Source: Planifilum fulgidum (GTDB taxonomy: Bacteria > Bacillota > Bacilli > Thermoactinomycetales > DSM-44946). From it: a stretch of 64,000 nucleotides of DNA. The position numbers and the translations under genes were made by a program. Shown one piece after another: positions 34,905 through 44,779 of the stretch. The first letter of the stretch is position 1, and each line of letters starts with the position of its first letter. Location: contig NZ_FOOK01000011.1 in NCBI RefSeq assembly GCF_900113175.1, forward strand, positions 33,174 through 97,173, read 5' to 3'. The notes under the pieces were generated by a model, which ran no database searches, was not told the DNA's origin, and saw nothing but the letters and a program-made list of their open reading frames with translations.

Positions 34905-36527
34905 ATGATGCACTATCCCTTGACGCTGATGCACCTTTTGGAACGGGCGGGAAGCCTGTACGGATCGGTGGAGATTGTTTCGCGCATGCCGGACAAGTCG
35001 ATGCATCGATACACCTACGCCGATTTTTACCGCAGGGCGCGTTCCCTGGCCAAGGCCCTGCAAAAGGCCGGACTCAAGCGGGGCGACCGGGTCGGAACCC
35101 TGATGTGGAATCATTATGTCCATTTGGAGGCTTATTTCGGCATTCCGGCCGCCGGAGGCGTGCTCCATACCCTGAACCTTCGCCTGCACCCGGATGAAAT
35201 CGCTTACATCGCCAACCACGCCGGGGACCGCTTCCTGATTGTCGATGACGTGCTCTTGCCCCTGTTGCAGAAATTCCGGGACCGGCTCAAGGTGGAAAGG
35301 ATCATCGTCGTTTCCCTCACCGGTCAACCGGTGCCGGAGGGGATGGAGGAATACGAGTCCTTCATCGCGGAACCCGCCGAGGATTTTGTCTACCCCGATC
35401 TCGACGAAGAGGAAGCGGCCGGGATGTGCTACACTTCGGGGACGACGGGAAGGCCCAAGGGGGTGGTCTACAGCCACCGGTCGTTGGTGCTCCATTCCTT
35501 CGCCTCGGCGATGGCGGATACTTTGGGAATCTCCCGGCACGATGTCGTCCTGCCGGTGGTGCCCATGTTCCATGTCAACGCGTGGGGATTGCCTTTCACT
35601 TGCACCATGGTGGGGGCGAAGCAGGTTTTTCCCGGCCCCCATCTGGATCCGGTCAGTTTGTTGGAACTGTTTAAAGGGGAACAGGTCACCTTTACGGCGG
35701 GAGTGCCGACCATCTGGCTCGGTATTCTGCAGGTATTGGAGAAAAATCCCGGCCAGTGGGATCTGAATCCGAAGCTGCGCATGGTGGTGGGAGGAGCCGC
35801 TGCGCCGGAGTCGTTGATCCGCGCCTTTGATCGCCACAATCTTCGGGTGGTTCACGCTTGGGGGATGACCGAAACGGCACCTCTGGGCACGGTGAGTCTA
35901 TTAAAACCCCACATGGAGTCCCTTTCGGTGGACGAGCAGTACGCCTACCGAGCCAAGCAGGGCCTGCCGGCGCCCTTTGTCGAGGTGCGGATCGTCAATG
36001 AGCAGGGCGTCGCCCCCCACGATGGAAAAACCATGGGCGAGCTGCAGGTGAGGGGTCCCTGGATCGCCGCGGACTACTACAACCGTCCCGATTCCCGCGA
36101 TTCCTTCACGGAGGACGGCTGGTTCCGGACCGGCGACGTGGCGACGATCGATCCGGAGGGTTTTGTGAAAATCACCGACCGGACGAAGGATCTGATCAAA
36201 TCGGGCGGCGAATGGATCAGCTCCGTCGATCTGGAGAACGCCCTGATGGGACATCCCGCCGTGGCGGAGGCGGCGGTGATCGCCGTTCCCCATCCCAAAT
36301 GGCAGGAGCGTCCCCTGGCGGTGGTGGTGCTCAAGGAAGGGGCCCGGGCCACGGAGGAGGAATTGATCCAGCACTTGGCCCCCCGCTTCGCCAAGTGGTG
36401 GCTTCCCGACGGGGTGGTCTTCGTGAAGGAAATTCCCCGGACTTCCGCCGGGAAATTCCTGAAAGCCAAATTGCGGGAGCAGTTTAAGGACTGGGTCAAG
36501 GAAAGGGAAGGACTTCGCCCGGATTGA
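34905..36527 (+). CDS. Long-chain acyl-CoA synthetase (AMP-forming)
   Basis: The 540-residue enzyme activates a carboxylic acid to its CoA ester via acyl-AMP. Motifs in order: MCYTSGTTGRPKGVVYSHR (AMP-binding P-loop-like), VPMFHVNAWGLPF, VVHAWGMTETAPLG, GWFRTGDVATIDPEGFVKITDR and the C-terminal RTSAGKFLKAKLRE with the catalytic lysine. It is most like medium/long-chain fatty acid ligases. The ATG at 34905 follows GAAGGGAACG; an ATG at 34893 is possible. It may feed the acyl-CoA operon 5.5 kb downstream. Confidence 0.9.
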   Translation: MMHYPLTLMHLLERAGSLYGSVEIVSRMPDKSMHRYTYADFYRRARSLAKALQKAGLKRGDRVGTLMWNHYVHLEAYFGIPAAGGVLHTLNLRLHPDEIAYIANHAGDRFLIVDDVLLPLLQKFRDRLKVERIIVVSLTGQPVPEGMEEYESFIAEPAEDFVYPDLDEEEAAGMCYTSGTTGRPKGVVYSHRSLVLHSFASAMADTLGISRHDVVLPVVPMFHVNAWGLPFTCTMVGAKQVFPGPHLDPVSLLELFKGEQVTFTAGVPTIWLGILQVLEKNPGQWDLNPKLRMVVGGAAAPESLIRAFDRHNLRVVHAWGMTETAPLGTVSLLKPHMESLSVDEQYAYRAKQGLPAPFVEVRIVNEQGVAPHDGKTMGELQVRGPWIAADYYNRPDSRDSFTEDGWFRTGDVATIDPEGFVKITDRTKDLIKSGGEWISSVDLENALMGHPAVAEAAVIAVPHPKWQERPLAVVVLKEGARATEEELIQHLAPRFAKWWLPDGVVFVKEIPRTSAGKFLKAKLREQFKDWVKEREGLRPD

Positions 36528-36570
36528 TTCCGGCCGGCCGGCGATGCAAGAAAACACGCCCCAAAAGAAT

Positions 36571-36602
36571 GGGCTCACCCGTCATTTCGGGCGGGCCCTT
36601 TT
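36571..36602. terminator. Terminator between convergent genes
   Basis: GGGCTCACCCG-TCATTT-CGGGCGGGCCC followed by TTTT. Two stacked stems; serves the acyl-CoA synthetase and possibly, read the other way, the secreted protein gene. Confidence 0.7.
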
Positions 36603-36610
36603 ACTTTGCT

Positions 36611-39543
36611 TCATTTGACCGACACGGTGCAGGTGGCCGTCATGTCGCCGTCTTCCGTCGTGGCCGTGATTTTCGCGGTGCCGGGGGCCATCGCTTTGAC
36701 CTTCCCGTTTTCATCCACCGTCGCCACGCCGAGATTGTCGGATTGCCAGAAGACCGTCCGGTTTGTGGCGAAGGCGGGTTCAACCTCGGCCTTCAATTCG
36801 GCGGTGTCCCCCGGTGACAGGTTTAATTCGGCGCGGTCAAGGGTCACCCCCGTGACGGAAATCGTCTTGTCCTCGAGGGTGTACCGCCAGAGGGTGTTTC
36901 CGTACGGGGCGGACGGACCGTTTTTGAAGTAGAGGTTGCCCATCCGGTCCTGAGCGAGAAAATGAGAGTTGCTGTCCCGGAGAATGGTCACTTCTTTGTC
37001 CGCCGGATCGATTTTGAAAAACTTTCCTCCTGCGGTGCCGTAGATGTGGCCGTCCAAGCCGATCTCAAGATCCACCCCGCCTGTCAAGTAATGCAAGTTC
37101 GGGAACTTTTCCTCGCGGTATATGACCTCTCCGGTTTCCGGGTCGTAGATGAATAGCGTGCCTTGCGCAAACCCCCAGATGTTTCCATCCGGGCCGACGA
37201 GGAGGGCTCCGATCGCCGTCTCGCCCGGGACGGGCACGGTTTCGCGGATTTTTTTGCCCGTTGCCACATCCCACACGAACAACTTTGCTTCTTTTTCGAC
37301 GGGCACCGAGGCGTCGCCCCCGTAGATGCTGGTTCCGGCGTACACCTTCCCGTCCTTATAAGCCAGGGAGATGACGCTTTGATTGGGGACGATATTGCGG
37401 TAAACCTGTTTTTCCCCGGTTACCGTGTCGTAGACCGCAAAGGCTCCCCCCAACTGTCCGTAATACGGGGCGGTTCCAATGAACAGCTTGTGGTGCTCTT
37501 CCGATCCGGTCATCGCACGCGGTCGGTTTTGGCTTTCGCTTTGCATGGAGAAAAGCAATCTCGGGTTCTGGTTTGCTTTCCAGGGTTTTGCCGGATCGTA
37601 CTCGTAAATTTTTGCATCCCCGTAAACACCGAAATACATCTTATCCCCAAGCGTGAAGATCGACTCCGATTGGCCGACGCCTCCCGTATACCGCACGAGT
37701 TTTCCGGTGTCCGGGGAATATACCCCCACGCCTCCGGAAATGTAGCCGTTGCTGTAAATGTTGCCGTCGGGTCCGGAGGCCACGTTGTAGATGTCGGTCG
37801 GCTGCGGCGGCAGCGGAAGTGTCATGACCTTCAAGGCCCGCGTCTGCAGGTTGTACTTGAAGGCTTTGCCTTCGTAATTGCCGATGAACCCGAACAATGT
37901 CGGTCCCGGATAGTCGGGATCGTCCAACTGAACGAAATCCCAACCGATGGCGGTCTGCCCGAGTGTGGCGGGATTGTCGCCGATCATGACGGGATTGGTG
38001 GTTTTTGTCTCCAGATGGTATTCGTACAAATGGCTGCCGTACGTATAATACGCGACTTTTTCATCGGGAGAAGCGATTGCGCTCGGGGAGTGCGAATACG
38101 CGACAAATTCGGCTTCGATGGTTCCGGTGTCGGGATCCATGACGATCATTTGATGACCGGGATCGATTTTTATGAAAAGCTTGCCGCCGATCAGGTTCAA
38201 GTCGTAAACGAAGCTGTTTTCGGCGTACTTGTCCGGCAAAATCTCCCGTTTCGCCCCGGTTGCCAGATCATATTTTTGATCAGATGGGCATGGGCTCCGA
38301 CTCCCGCATACAGCACATCCTTGTCGGGATCGTACGCGACATCGCGAACGTAATTTTCGCCTTCCACCATTTGTCCCAGGTCGCTGAACCCTTTGGCCGG
38401 GTCGTATTCAAACAGGTTGCCGCCGGGATAAGTGCCCCCGTATATTTTTCCGTTCTTGCCCGGTACCAGGCCGTAGACGACGGTCGTTCCCGGCACCGGC
38501 TGGCCGAGGTCTTCCACCCGGTCCGAGCCGGGAATGTATTTGTACACATGCCCGTTTGGATAGGTTCCGACATAAACGGCTTCGTCACCGACGGCGGTGA
38601 TCGTCCAAGAGCCGGTCGCACCCGGAAGATCGACCGTTCGGATCACTTTCTCCGATTGAAGATCGACAATCACCAACTTCCCGGGATCTCCGACAACGAC
38701 CGTGTATCCGACTGGACGTTCGGACGGGTCCTTGCCGAATGCGCCGGTCATGATCGTCAGATTGGCGATCTGTACGCCCAAGTCGGTGAAATGCGGAGTG
38801 ACCGTCACGTCCAAAGGCGTTTCAGCGATCGTTTTTCCCTTTTCCGTCTTCACTTTATAGATGATCGTGTAGTGTCCGACTTTGGAAAATTTCAGGGTCC
38901 AATCGGTTGTTTCACGATGCTTTGCGGGAAGATCAAATCCCGGCTTCATCCATTCACCGGTGTTCAGAAAGGACCTCACCCGGCCCGTTTTGTCTTTCGC
39001 GCGGAACAACACGTCGCCCGGACCCGTGGCTTTTTCGAAGGCGATATGCACGTTTTTATAGCCTTTGGCACCTTCCTTGTCCGTTGACAAGGTGATCGGT
39101 GCCGTGATGTATTTCCCCGTGCCCACCGATTCCGGAAGTGCGTACTCGAACCGGTACGTGGAGTGCGGATTTCCCTTCGAAGGTTTTCGGACCTGAACTT
39201 TCGCCTCCGCCTTCATCCCGCGGTATGCGGCGATGATTTTGCCGTTTCCCTGCTTTACGGCCTTTACCGTCGTCCCGTTGACGGTGACGGCCTTCCCCTT
39301 TGCGGTCAAGACCGCATCCGGGACCGGTACGCCGGTGCCGTCCGTTGTCCGTGCGATCACCCGCACGCGACTCGTCTCTCCCGGTTCCAAATGGAGGATG
39401 GACGGCACGATGCTAATCGATTGGATCGGCTGGTCCCGCGAGGAAGATGATTCTTCGGCTTCCTTTGTGTGGCCGATCCCCGGCAACAGCCCCCAAGCCG
39501 CCAGCATGACGGCAAAAAAGAGATTCATCCCCATTCGTCTCAT
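36611..39543 (-). pseudogene. Large secreted beta-propeller/Ig-like protein, one-base frameshift
   Basis: Two overlapping frames form one protein of about 977 residues. The first part has a signal peptide (MNLFFAVMLAAWGLLPGIGHT), immunoglobulin-like segments, then propeller-like repeats (VVYGLVPGKNGKIYGGTYPG, GNLFEYDPAKGFSDLGQMVEG). The second part continues the repeats and ends with a bacterial Ig2 domain (ELNLSPGDTAELKAEV, ATVDENGKVKAMAPGTAKITA). The break is at an A5 run (T5 on the plus strand, 38273-38277): a sixth A restores LIKKYDLATGAKREILPDKYAEN. Total length plus one base is an exact multiple of three. Function unknown; extracellular, possibly cell-surface. Either real decay, phase variation or a homopolymer sequencing error. 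Confidence 0.78.
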
Positions 39544-39590
39544 CGATGTTTCCTCCAGTTTTCGGTGATAAAATCGGAAATATATTTTAA

Positions 39591-39619
39591 TTCATAGTAT
39601 TTGGATAATTACGGGTCAA
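39591..39619 (-). promoter_or_regulatory. Promoter of the secreted Ig-like protein gene
   Basis: On the minus strand, TTGACC, 17-base spacer, TATGAA, in a local AT-rich stretch 50 bases before the start, whose ribosome binding site is CTGGAGGAAACATCG. Confidence 0.55.
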
Positions 39620-39917
39620 TAGGTGAAGGATTTTTGGAATCATTTTGGTCGAAAATTTTGGATCGCTTCCGAACAAATCGCGGAGCGGACGGAAATCCAT
39701 CCTGGATAAAGTGACCGTAGGCAGCCTTGGGGGCGGCTCTCTGTCCATCAATCATCCCCGCCGACTCCGCAAAAGGCGGCGATGTGCGGCGCCTCCGCCT
39801 ATAAAAGCGGGGTGCGACCGCCGCGCGGCAGGATGGACTGGGATGGAGAAGGAGCGGTATACTAAGCGGGGCGGTCCGGAATCGGATCGCTTGAAAATGA
39901 TGTTTTGGAGGCGCGTT

Positions 39918-40895
39918 ATGAAACGGGTTTTGATCATCACCACCGGAGGAACGATCGCCATGGGAAGGGACTCGTCCGGGACGGTCCGGGTGCTGGACGA
40001 GAATGTGCTGATTCGGCAGCAGTCGGCCTTGGCTTCGGTTGCCCATGTCGATTTTTTCACCTTTTCCAACCTTCCCAGCGTTCATCTCACCCTCGACCAT
40101 GTCATCCGCCTGCGCCGGCTGATTTTGGACAAGGCGAAGGACTATGACGGGATTGTCGTCACCCACGGAACGGACACCCTGGAGGAGACGGCCTTTTTTC
40201 TCGACCTGACCCTGCCGCTGGCCCGACCGGTGATTCTGACGGGGGCGATGCGATCCTCCAACGAACCCGGAAGCGACGGCTTTCTCAACTTGTTGCATTC
40301 GGTGCAGGTGGCAGCCGATCCGGAATCGGCCGACAAAGGGGTGCTCGTGGTGATGAACGGAGAGATTCACGGCGCCCGCTTTGTTCAGAAGATGCACACC
40401 AGCCACGTGGAGGCGTTTGCTTCTCCCCAATTCGGCCCCTACGGATGGGTGGAACGGACCGGAATCCGCTTTCTGGTGGAGGCGGTGAAGAGAGAGTGCA
40501 TTCCGGTCCGCCCCGAAGCCCTGACGAACCGCATCCCGATCATCAAGGCGGGGTTTGACACCGACGATTCCTTGATTTTCTGCGCCCTGGATCGGTCCGT
40601 CCGGGGTCTGGTGGTGGAGGGGTTGGGAATGGGTCATCTTCCGCCGGCCATGATGCCGGGGATCGTTCGCGCCCTGGAAGAGGGGATTCCCGTCGTGATT
40701 ACCAGCCGCTCACCGAAGGGAGCGGTGGAGCCGGTTTACGATTTTGAGGGAGGGGGACGGGATCTGGACAGGAGAGGGGCGATTTTCGCCCGGGGTCTTC
40801 CGGCTCATAAAGCGCGGATCCAACTGATGGTGGCCCTGGCCGCCGATCCCCGTCCGAAAACCCCGGAGGAGCTGCGGGAGCTGTTCTCCCGTTGA
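39918..40895 (+). CDS. L-asparaginase, type I-like
   Basis: The 325-residue cytosolic enzyme hydrolyses asparagine to aspartate and ammonia. It has VLIITTGGTIAMG with the first catalytic threonine near the N terminus, and VVTHGTDTLEETAFFL with the second Thr-Asp pair. VILTGAMRSSNEPGSDGFLNLL follows and the C terminal part is normal. No signal peptide, so not the secreted high-affinity type. Start ATG 39918 behind TTGGAGGCGCGTT; the frame upstream is noncoding in character. A single gene, no terminator recognised. Confidence 0.9.
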   Translation: MKRVLIITTGGTIAMGRDSSGTVRVLDENVLIRQQSALASVAHVDFFTFSNLPSVHLTLDHVIRLRRLILDKAKDYDGIVVTHGTDTLEETAFFLDLTLPLARPVILTGAMRSSNEPGSDGFLNLLHSVQVAADPESADKGVLVVMNGEIHGARFVQKMHTSHVEAFASPQFGPYGWVERTGIRFLVEAVKRECIPVRPEALTNRIPIIKAGFDTDDSLIFCALDRSVRGLVVEGLGMGHLPPAMMPGIVRALEEGIPVVITSRSPKGAVEPVYDFEGGGRDLDRRGAIFARGLPAHKARIQLMVALAADPRPKTPEELRELFSR

Positions 40896-41290
40896 TCCCG
40901 TCAGCCCCCTCCGCCGCTTCCGTCCGGCTTTTGCCTTCCCCCGGCAAATCGAAAGCGACTTATCCCGTGGCGGCGGAGGAAAAATGACGCATTTGTCGAA
41001 AAAGGTAAAGAAGAAACCAATCTCTCCATTGCCGGAAGAAGGGGCATCTTTCCCCTTGTTTCCGTTTTTTTTCGTTATGTTTTCGTCAGACCGTTGCCAT
41101 TCTTTTTGCTTGTTTTTTCGTTGGAGGAAAGGCGCTTTTCGCGGTGGGGTGGATCAGGGGCGGAAAGGCGGCAATCTACCGGACGATCCCGGCGGGGCCT
41201 TTCGGAGAATTCGATGCGTCTCGGTCCGGCGAGTCCCCGGTGGGCGGTTTCCACCGGCGCTTCCGATTTGGACCTGCGCCGTCCGCTCCT

Positions 41291-41309
41291 GGGCCTTCGC
41301 CGAAGGCCC
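41291..41309. repeat. 19-base palindrome
   Basis: GGGCCTTCG-C-CGAAGGCCC, a perfect palindrome around a central C within the gene-poor region. Confidence 0.85.
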
Positions 41310-41493
41310 GCGCAGAGTGCGGGAGAGAGTCCGAATGCCCCGGTTGCACCGGGGGTTTCCGCCGGTCCCCCCCTTGCGATGACCCCCTTTCACCGGGGGA
41401 GCGGGTTCTGGGTGACGCCTTTCCCCGGAGGCGGGACCCGCGAGTTTGGGGAATATCGGGCGACGGGGGCCGGTGAATCCCGCGCCGTCATTC

Positions 41494-41519
41494 CGGACCG
41501 CTGCGTAAGCGGCGGTCCG
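41494..41519. repeat. Hairpin with GTAA loop
   Basis: CGGACCGCTGC-GTAA-GCGGCGGTCCG, ten of eleven pairs matched. No T run follows, so it is not an intrinsic terminator. Confidence 0.8.
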
Positions 41520-42068
41520 CACGCTTAGACCGTTCCGCAGCGGTCGACAGGCCGGGCACCGGGCTTTTGACCCGTCGCTTGGGCGGAAACCCTGCGACGA
41601 GGATGATGCGATGTCAAGCTGTACACCCGCTGCCTCATCCGGAGGATTTGACAGAGGCCGCCGCGGTGCCGGACGGCAGGGTGGGGGCTTTCGCTCTGGT
41701 TTGAGCGATCCCTTTCCCTGCCGGGGGACGCGAAACGAAAAGGCATTCCGCCGGCGGTGGCGCCGCCTTCCGGGTTTATGTCCGCAGGGAGGCGGCGCAG
41801 CCGCAGCTTTGGAGGGCGATGCGCTTTTCCACGACTTTTTATCCCCCGGGAGTTGACTGCCGATGAAAGCCGGCGCTCGGCTTCCTTCGGCGAACGCGGG
41901 GGCCGCCGGATTCGGCGCATCGGGCGGGGAGGCTGTGAGGATGCGGCGGCGGGAAGCGTCCGGATCTGGAATGGGGACCGCAGAGGGAGGGCCTCCCCGG
42001 CCGGTCGGGGATGGGGTCGCCGCTTCTCCCCCGGCGGGAACATTCATTTTCTTTGAGGAGGGAGCGCG

Positions 42069-42830
42069 ATGGGACGTCTGAAGGGTCGAGTGGCGATGAT
42101 CACGGGTGCGGGCAGGGGAATCGGTTTTGCGGCGGCACGCCGGTTTGCCCGGGAAGGGGCGCAGGTGTGCCTGACCGATATCGATGAAGAGGGAATCCGC
42201 CGCGCGGAGGAGTCCCTGCGGGGCGAGGGACTGGAGGTGTTCGGCCTTCGCGTCGACGTGACGGACCGGGCCCAGGTGGAATCGGCGGTGGAGGAGATCG
42301 TCCGGCGCTGCGGCCGGCTCGACATCCTGGTGAACAATGCCGGGGTGATCCGGGACAATCTGCTGTTCAAGATGACCGATGAGGATTGGCAGACGGTGAT
42401 GGATGTCCACCTGAAGGGCGCCTTTTACTGCAGCCGGGCGGCCCAGAAGGTGATGGTGGAGCAAAAATACGGCCGGATCATCAACATCTCCTCCACCTCG
42501 GCCCTCGGAAACCGGGGACAGGCCAACTATTCGGCGGCCAAGGCGGGACTGCAGGGCTTCACCAAGACCCTGGCGATCGAGCTGGGCAAATTCGGGATCA
42601 CGGTGAACGCCGTCGCCCCGGGGTTTATCGAGACGGAGATGACCCGGGCCACGGCGGAGCGGATCGGGATCAGCTTTGAGCAGTTTGTCGAGGAGGTCAA
42701 AAAGCAGATTCCGGTCGGCCGGATCGGCCAACCGGAGGATGTTGCGGCGGCGCTCTTGTTCTTCGCGTCGGAAGAGGCATCCTACGTCAACGGCCAGGTG
42801 CTCTACGTGGCCGGCGGTCCGAAAGCCTAA
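42069..42830 (+). CDS. Short-chain dehydrogenase, FabG/acetoacetyl-CoA reductase-like
   Basis: The 253-residue enzyme has the cofactor loop GAGRGIGFAAARRF, LVNNAGVIRDNLLFKM, the catalytic serine in INISSTSALG and the YSAAKAGLQGFTK Tyr-Lys pair, then the terminal GQVLYVAGGPKA. It is most like 3-oxoacyl-ACP reductases or 3-hydroxyacyl-CoA dehydrogenases. Preceded by GAGGAGGGAGCGCG. First gene of a six-gene plus-strand operon for acyl-CoA conversion, 13 bases before the MaoC-like pair. NADP(H) or NAD(H) preference was not determined. Confidence 0.9.
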   Translation: MGRLKGRVAMITGAGRGIGFAAARRFAREGAQVCLTDIDEEGIRRAEESLRGEGLEVFGLRVDVTDRAQVESAVEEIVRRCGRLDILVNNAGVIRDNLLFKMTDEDWQTVMDVHLKGAFYCSRAAQKVMVEQKYGRIINISSTSALGNRGQANYSAAKAGLQGFTKTLAIELGKFGITVNAVAPGFIETEMTRATAERIGISFEQFVEEVKKQIPVGRIGQPEDVAAALLFFASEEASYVNGQVLYVAGGPKA

Positions 42831-42843
42831 AGGAGGGGGCATC

Positions 42844-43293
42844 ATGTGGCAATCCCTGGTGGGACGTCGCTCCCGGCCGGTCGTCAATTGGGTGGAGAGG
42901 GGAGCCGTCCGCAGGTTCGCGGAGGCGATCGGCGATCCGAATCCCCTGTACCTGGATGAGGAAGCCGCCAAAAAAAGCCGGTACGGCCGATTGATCGCGC
43001 CCCCCACCTTTCCGCAAACCTTCGACTACGGAACCATCGAAGGGCTCTGCCTTCCCGACAGCGGCCTGATCCACGGCGAACAGCGCTACGATTACGTTCG
43101 GCCGCTCTTTGTCGGGGAGGAAATCACCTGTTACCGGGTGTTTCAGGACATGTACGAAAAAAGGGGAAGACGGGGGCGGCTCACCTTTCTGGTGTTTTCC
43201 CGGGTGGGCGAAGACAGCGGGGGAAAGACCCTTTTCACGACGAGGGACGTGATCATCGTCACCGAAACGGTCATGAAGGAGTGGAAAGGATGA
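42844..43293 (+). CDS. MaoC-like N-type dehydratase subunit lacking the catalytic histidine
   Basis: The 149-residue protein is a single hotdog fold of the MaoC_dehydrat_N kind: WVERGAVRRFAEAIGDPNPLYLDEEAA, IAPPTFPQTFDYG and YVRPLFVGEEITCYRVFQDMYEKRGR. In the catalytic position where MaoC enzymes have Asp-x4-His, it reads GDPNPLYLD, so the histidine is tyrosine. This matches the non-catalytic partner in heterodimeric hydratases such as mycobacterial HadAB. It starts with ATG behind AAAGGAGGGGGCATC and overlaps the next gene by four bases, as expected for a heterodimer. Confidence 0.85.
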   Translation: MWQSLVGRRSRPVVNWVERGAVRRFAEAIGDPNPLYLDEEAAKKSRYGRLIAPPTFPQTFDYGTIEGLCLPDSGLIHGEQRYDYVRPLFVGEEITCYRVFQDMYEKRGRRGRLTFLVFSRVGEDSGGKTLFTTRDVIIVTETVMKEWKG

Positions 43294-43715
43294 CGACCAA
43301 GGCGCCGATTTCCTGGAACGCCGGCGAAGAGCTCCCTTCGATCACCCTTCCGCCGGTGACGCGTCTGGATCTGATCAAATATGCCGGTGCCTCCGGGGAT
43401 TACAACCCGATCCACACCATCGACGAGGAGGCGGCCCGGGCGGGGCTGCCCGGGGTCATCGCCCACGGCATGTTGACGATGGCGGTGATGGGCCGCCTGT
43501 TTTCCCCCTATTTGGAGCACGGATTCATCAAGGGATTTCAGACCCGTTTCACCGGCATGGTGTTTGTCGGCGACGTCCTGACGGTCGGGGGAAAGGTGCT
43601 CGGCGCGGAATCGACCGACCAGGGGGATCTCTATTCCTTCGACGTGTTCGCCCGGAATCAGAAGGGGGAGACGGTGGCTTCCGGCCAGGTGGAGTTTCTC
43701 GTTTTCCGGGATTGA
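43290..43715 (+). CDS. MaoC-like catalytic (R)-enoyl-CoA hydratase subunit
   Basis: The 141-residue hotdog protein keeps the active-site pattern ASGDYNPIHTIDEEAA (Asp and His five residues apart), followed by GVIAHGMLTMAVMGRL, VGDVLTVGGKVLG and the C-terminal VASGQVEFLVF. It should hydrate enoyl-CoA or dehydrate 3-hydroxyacyl-CoA. It overlaps the preceding N-type subunit (ATGA), and the two presumably form an alpha-beta hydratase. The ATG at 43290 is preferred over a GTG nine bases earlier because AAGGAGTGGAAAGG fits its spacing. Confidence 0.88.
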   Translation: MTTKAPISWNAGEELPSITLPPVTRLDLIKYAGASGDYNPIHTIDEEAARAGLPGVIAHGMLTMAVMGRLFSPYLEHGFIKGFQTRFTGMVFVGDVLTVGGKVLGAESTDQGDLYSFDVFARNQKGETVASGQVEFLVFRD

Positions 43716-43806
43716 GGAAAACCTCTCGCCGATGGCGCGTTGCGGAGTCGATGTTCGCCAAAGGTTGAGCCGGAAAAAGGATCACTTGAAAGAAGGAGTG
43801 GGGAAG

Positions 43807-44754
43807 ATGGAAACGCGGCCGCCAGTGGATTTGGGGCATCGAAGGGCGATGATTGACGGTTTTGACCTGGGGGTTCCGGGAAGGACGGGGACGTACGTCC
43901 TCCGCGAGGAGGCGCTGACGCTGGTGGATACCGGTCCGAGTCCTTCCGTTCCGCGCATTTTGAAGGGATTGGAGGAATTGGGCCTGGATCCCGCCGATGT
44001 CCGGTATGTGATCGTCACCCATATCCATCTGGATCATGCCGGAGGGGCGGGGCTTTTGCTCGAGAGCTGTCCCCGGGCCCAGGTGGTGGTTCATCCCCGG
44101 GGAGCCCGCCATCTGGCGGATCCGTCGCGGCTCGTCGCGGGGGCGCGGGCCATCTACCAGGACCAGTTTGACGCGCTGTTTGATCCGGTGGTGCCCGTCC
44201 CGAAAGACCGGCTGATCGTGAAGGGCGATGGGGATACGCTGAAGATCGGACCGGAGTGTACCCTCACTTTCCTGGATTCGCCGGGCCATGCGGCGCACCA
44301 TTTCAGCATCTACGATCCGGCAAGCGGAGGCCTGTTCACCGGCGACACGGCGGGCATCCGCTACCACGAGCTGGAGGATTGCGGTTTTGTTCTCCATCTG
44401 CCCGTCACGTCGCCCAACCAGTTTGATCCGGAGGCCATGCGCCGCTCGATCGAGCGGTTCCGGAAGATGAAAGCGGAACGCATCTTCTTCGGCCACTTCG
44501 GCATGGAAGAGCAGCCGGAGGCCGTCTATGAGGAAGTGCTCGGGTGGCTGGACCGGTTTGTCCGGACCGGGGAGTCGGTATTTGCCGAAGGCGGAGGCCC
44601 TTCCGAGATCGAGGAGCGCCTGATGGAACAAGTGCGGGAACACCTGAGGGAACGGAAGGTTCCGGAAGATCACCCCGTGTACCGGCAGCTGAAAATGGAC
44701 CTCTTCGTTTCCGCCCTGGGAATCGTCGATTATCTGGAAAAAAAGCGGGGATAA
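43807..44754 (+). CDS. Metallo-beta-lactamase-fold hydrolase in acyl-CoA operon
   Basis: The 315-residue protein has the zinc-binding VTHIHLDHAGGAG, the second metal residue in DSPGHAAHHFSIYD and the bridging aspartate in FTGDTAGIRY. A helical C-terminal region (from about 225) includes FFGHFGMEEQPEAVYEEV. It may be a CoA thioesterase-like or other ester hydrolase; the substrate is unknown. ATG 43807 behind AGAAGGAGTGGGGAAG. It sits between the hydratase pair and a second dehydrogenase, so it probably serves the same pathway. Confidence 0.85.
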   Translation: METRPPVDLGHRRAMIDGFDLGVPGRTGTYVLREEALTLVDTGPSPSVPRILKGLEELGLDPADVRYVIVTHIHLDHAGGAGLLLESCPRAQVVVHPRGARHLADPSRLVAGARAIYQDQFDALFDPVVPVPKDRLIVKGDGDTLKIGPECTLTFLDSPGHAAHHFSIYDPASGGLFTGDTAGIRYHELEDCGFVLHLPVTSPNQFDPEAMRRSIERFRKMKAERIFFGHFGMEEQPEAVYEEVLGWLDRFVRTGESVFAEGGGPSEIEERLMEQVREHLRERKVPEDHPVYRQLKMDLFVSALGIVDYLEKKRG

Positions 44755-44779
44755 GCCGCGGCTCGGAGAGGAGGAACAA

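Larger units (their letters stand above)
40896..42068. other. Gene-poor, hairpin-rich region
   Basis: About 1.17 kb without a convincing gene. Many frames stay open on both strands because stop codons are rare in this GC-rich stretch, but products are arginine/proline/glycine-rich and start without ribosome binding sites. Dense short inverted repeats occur, for example 41291-41309, 41338-41352 and 41494-41519. The last 25 bases hold the SDR ribosome binding site. It may be a dispersed repeat or decayed sequence. Confidence 0.55.

Noticed and set aside
39645..39917. Upstream in-frame extension of asparaginase
   Set aside because: The extension reads like noncoding sequence, while ATG 39918 has a ribosome binding site and matches the family N terminus.
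41154..43007. 617-codon minus-strand frame covering the gene-poor region
   Set aside because: Overlaps the SDR gene antisense; product is Arg/Pro-rich with no recognisable domain.
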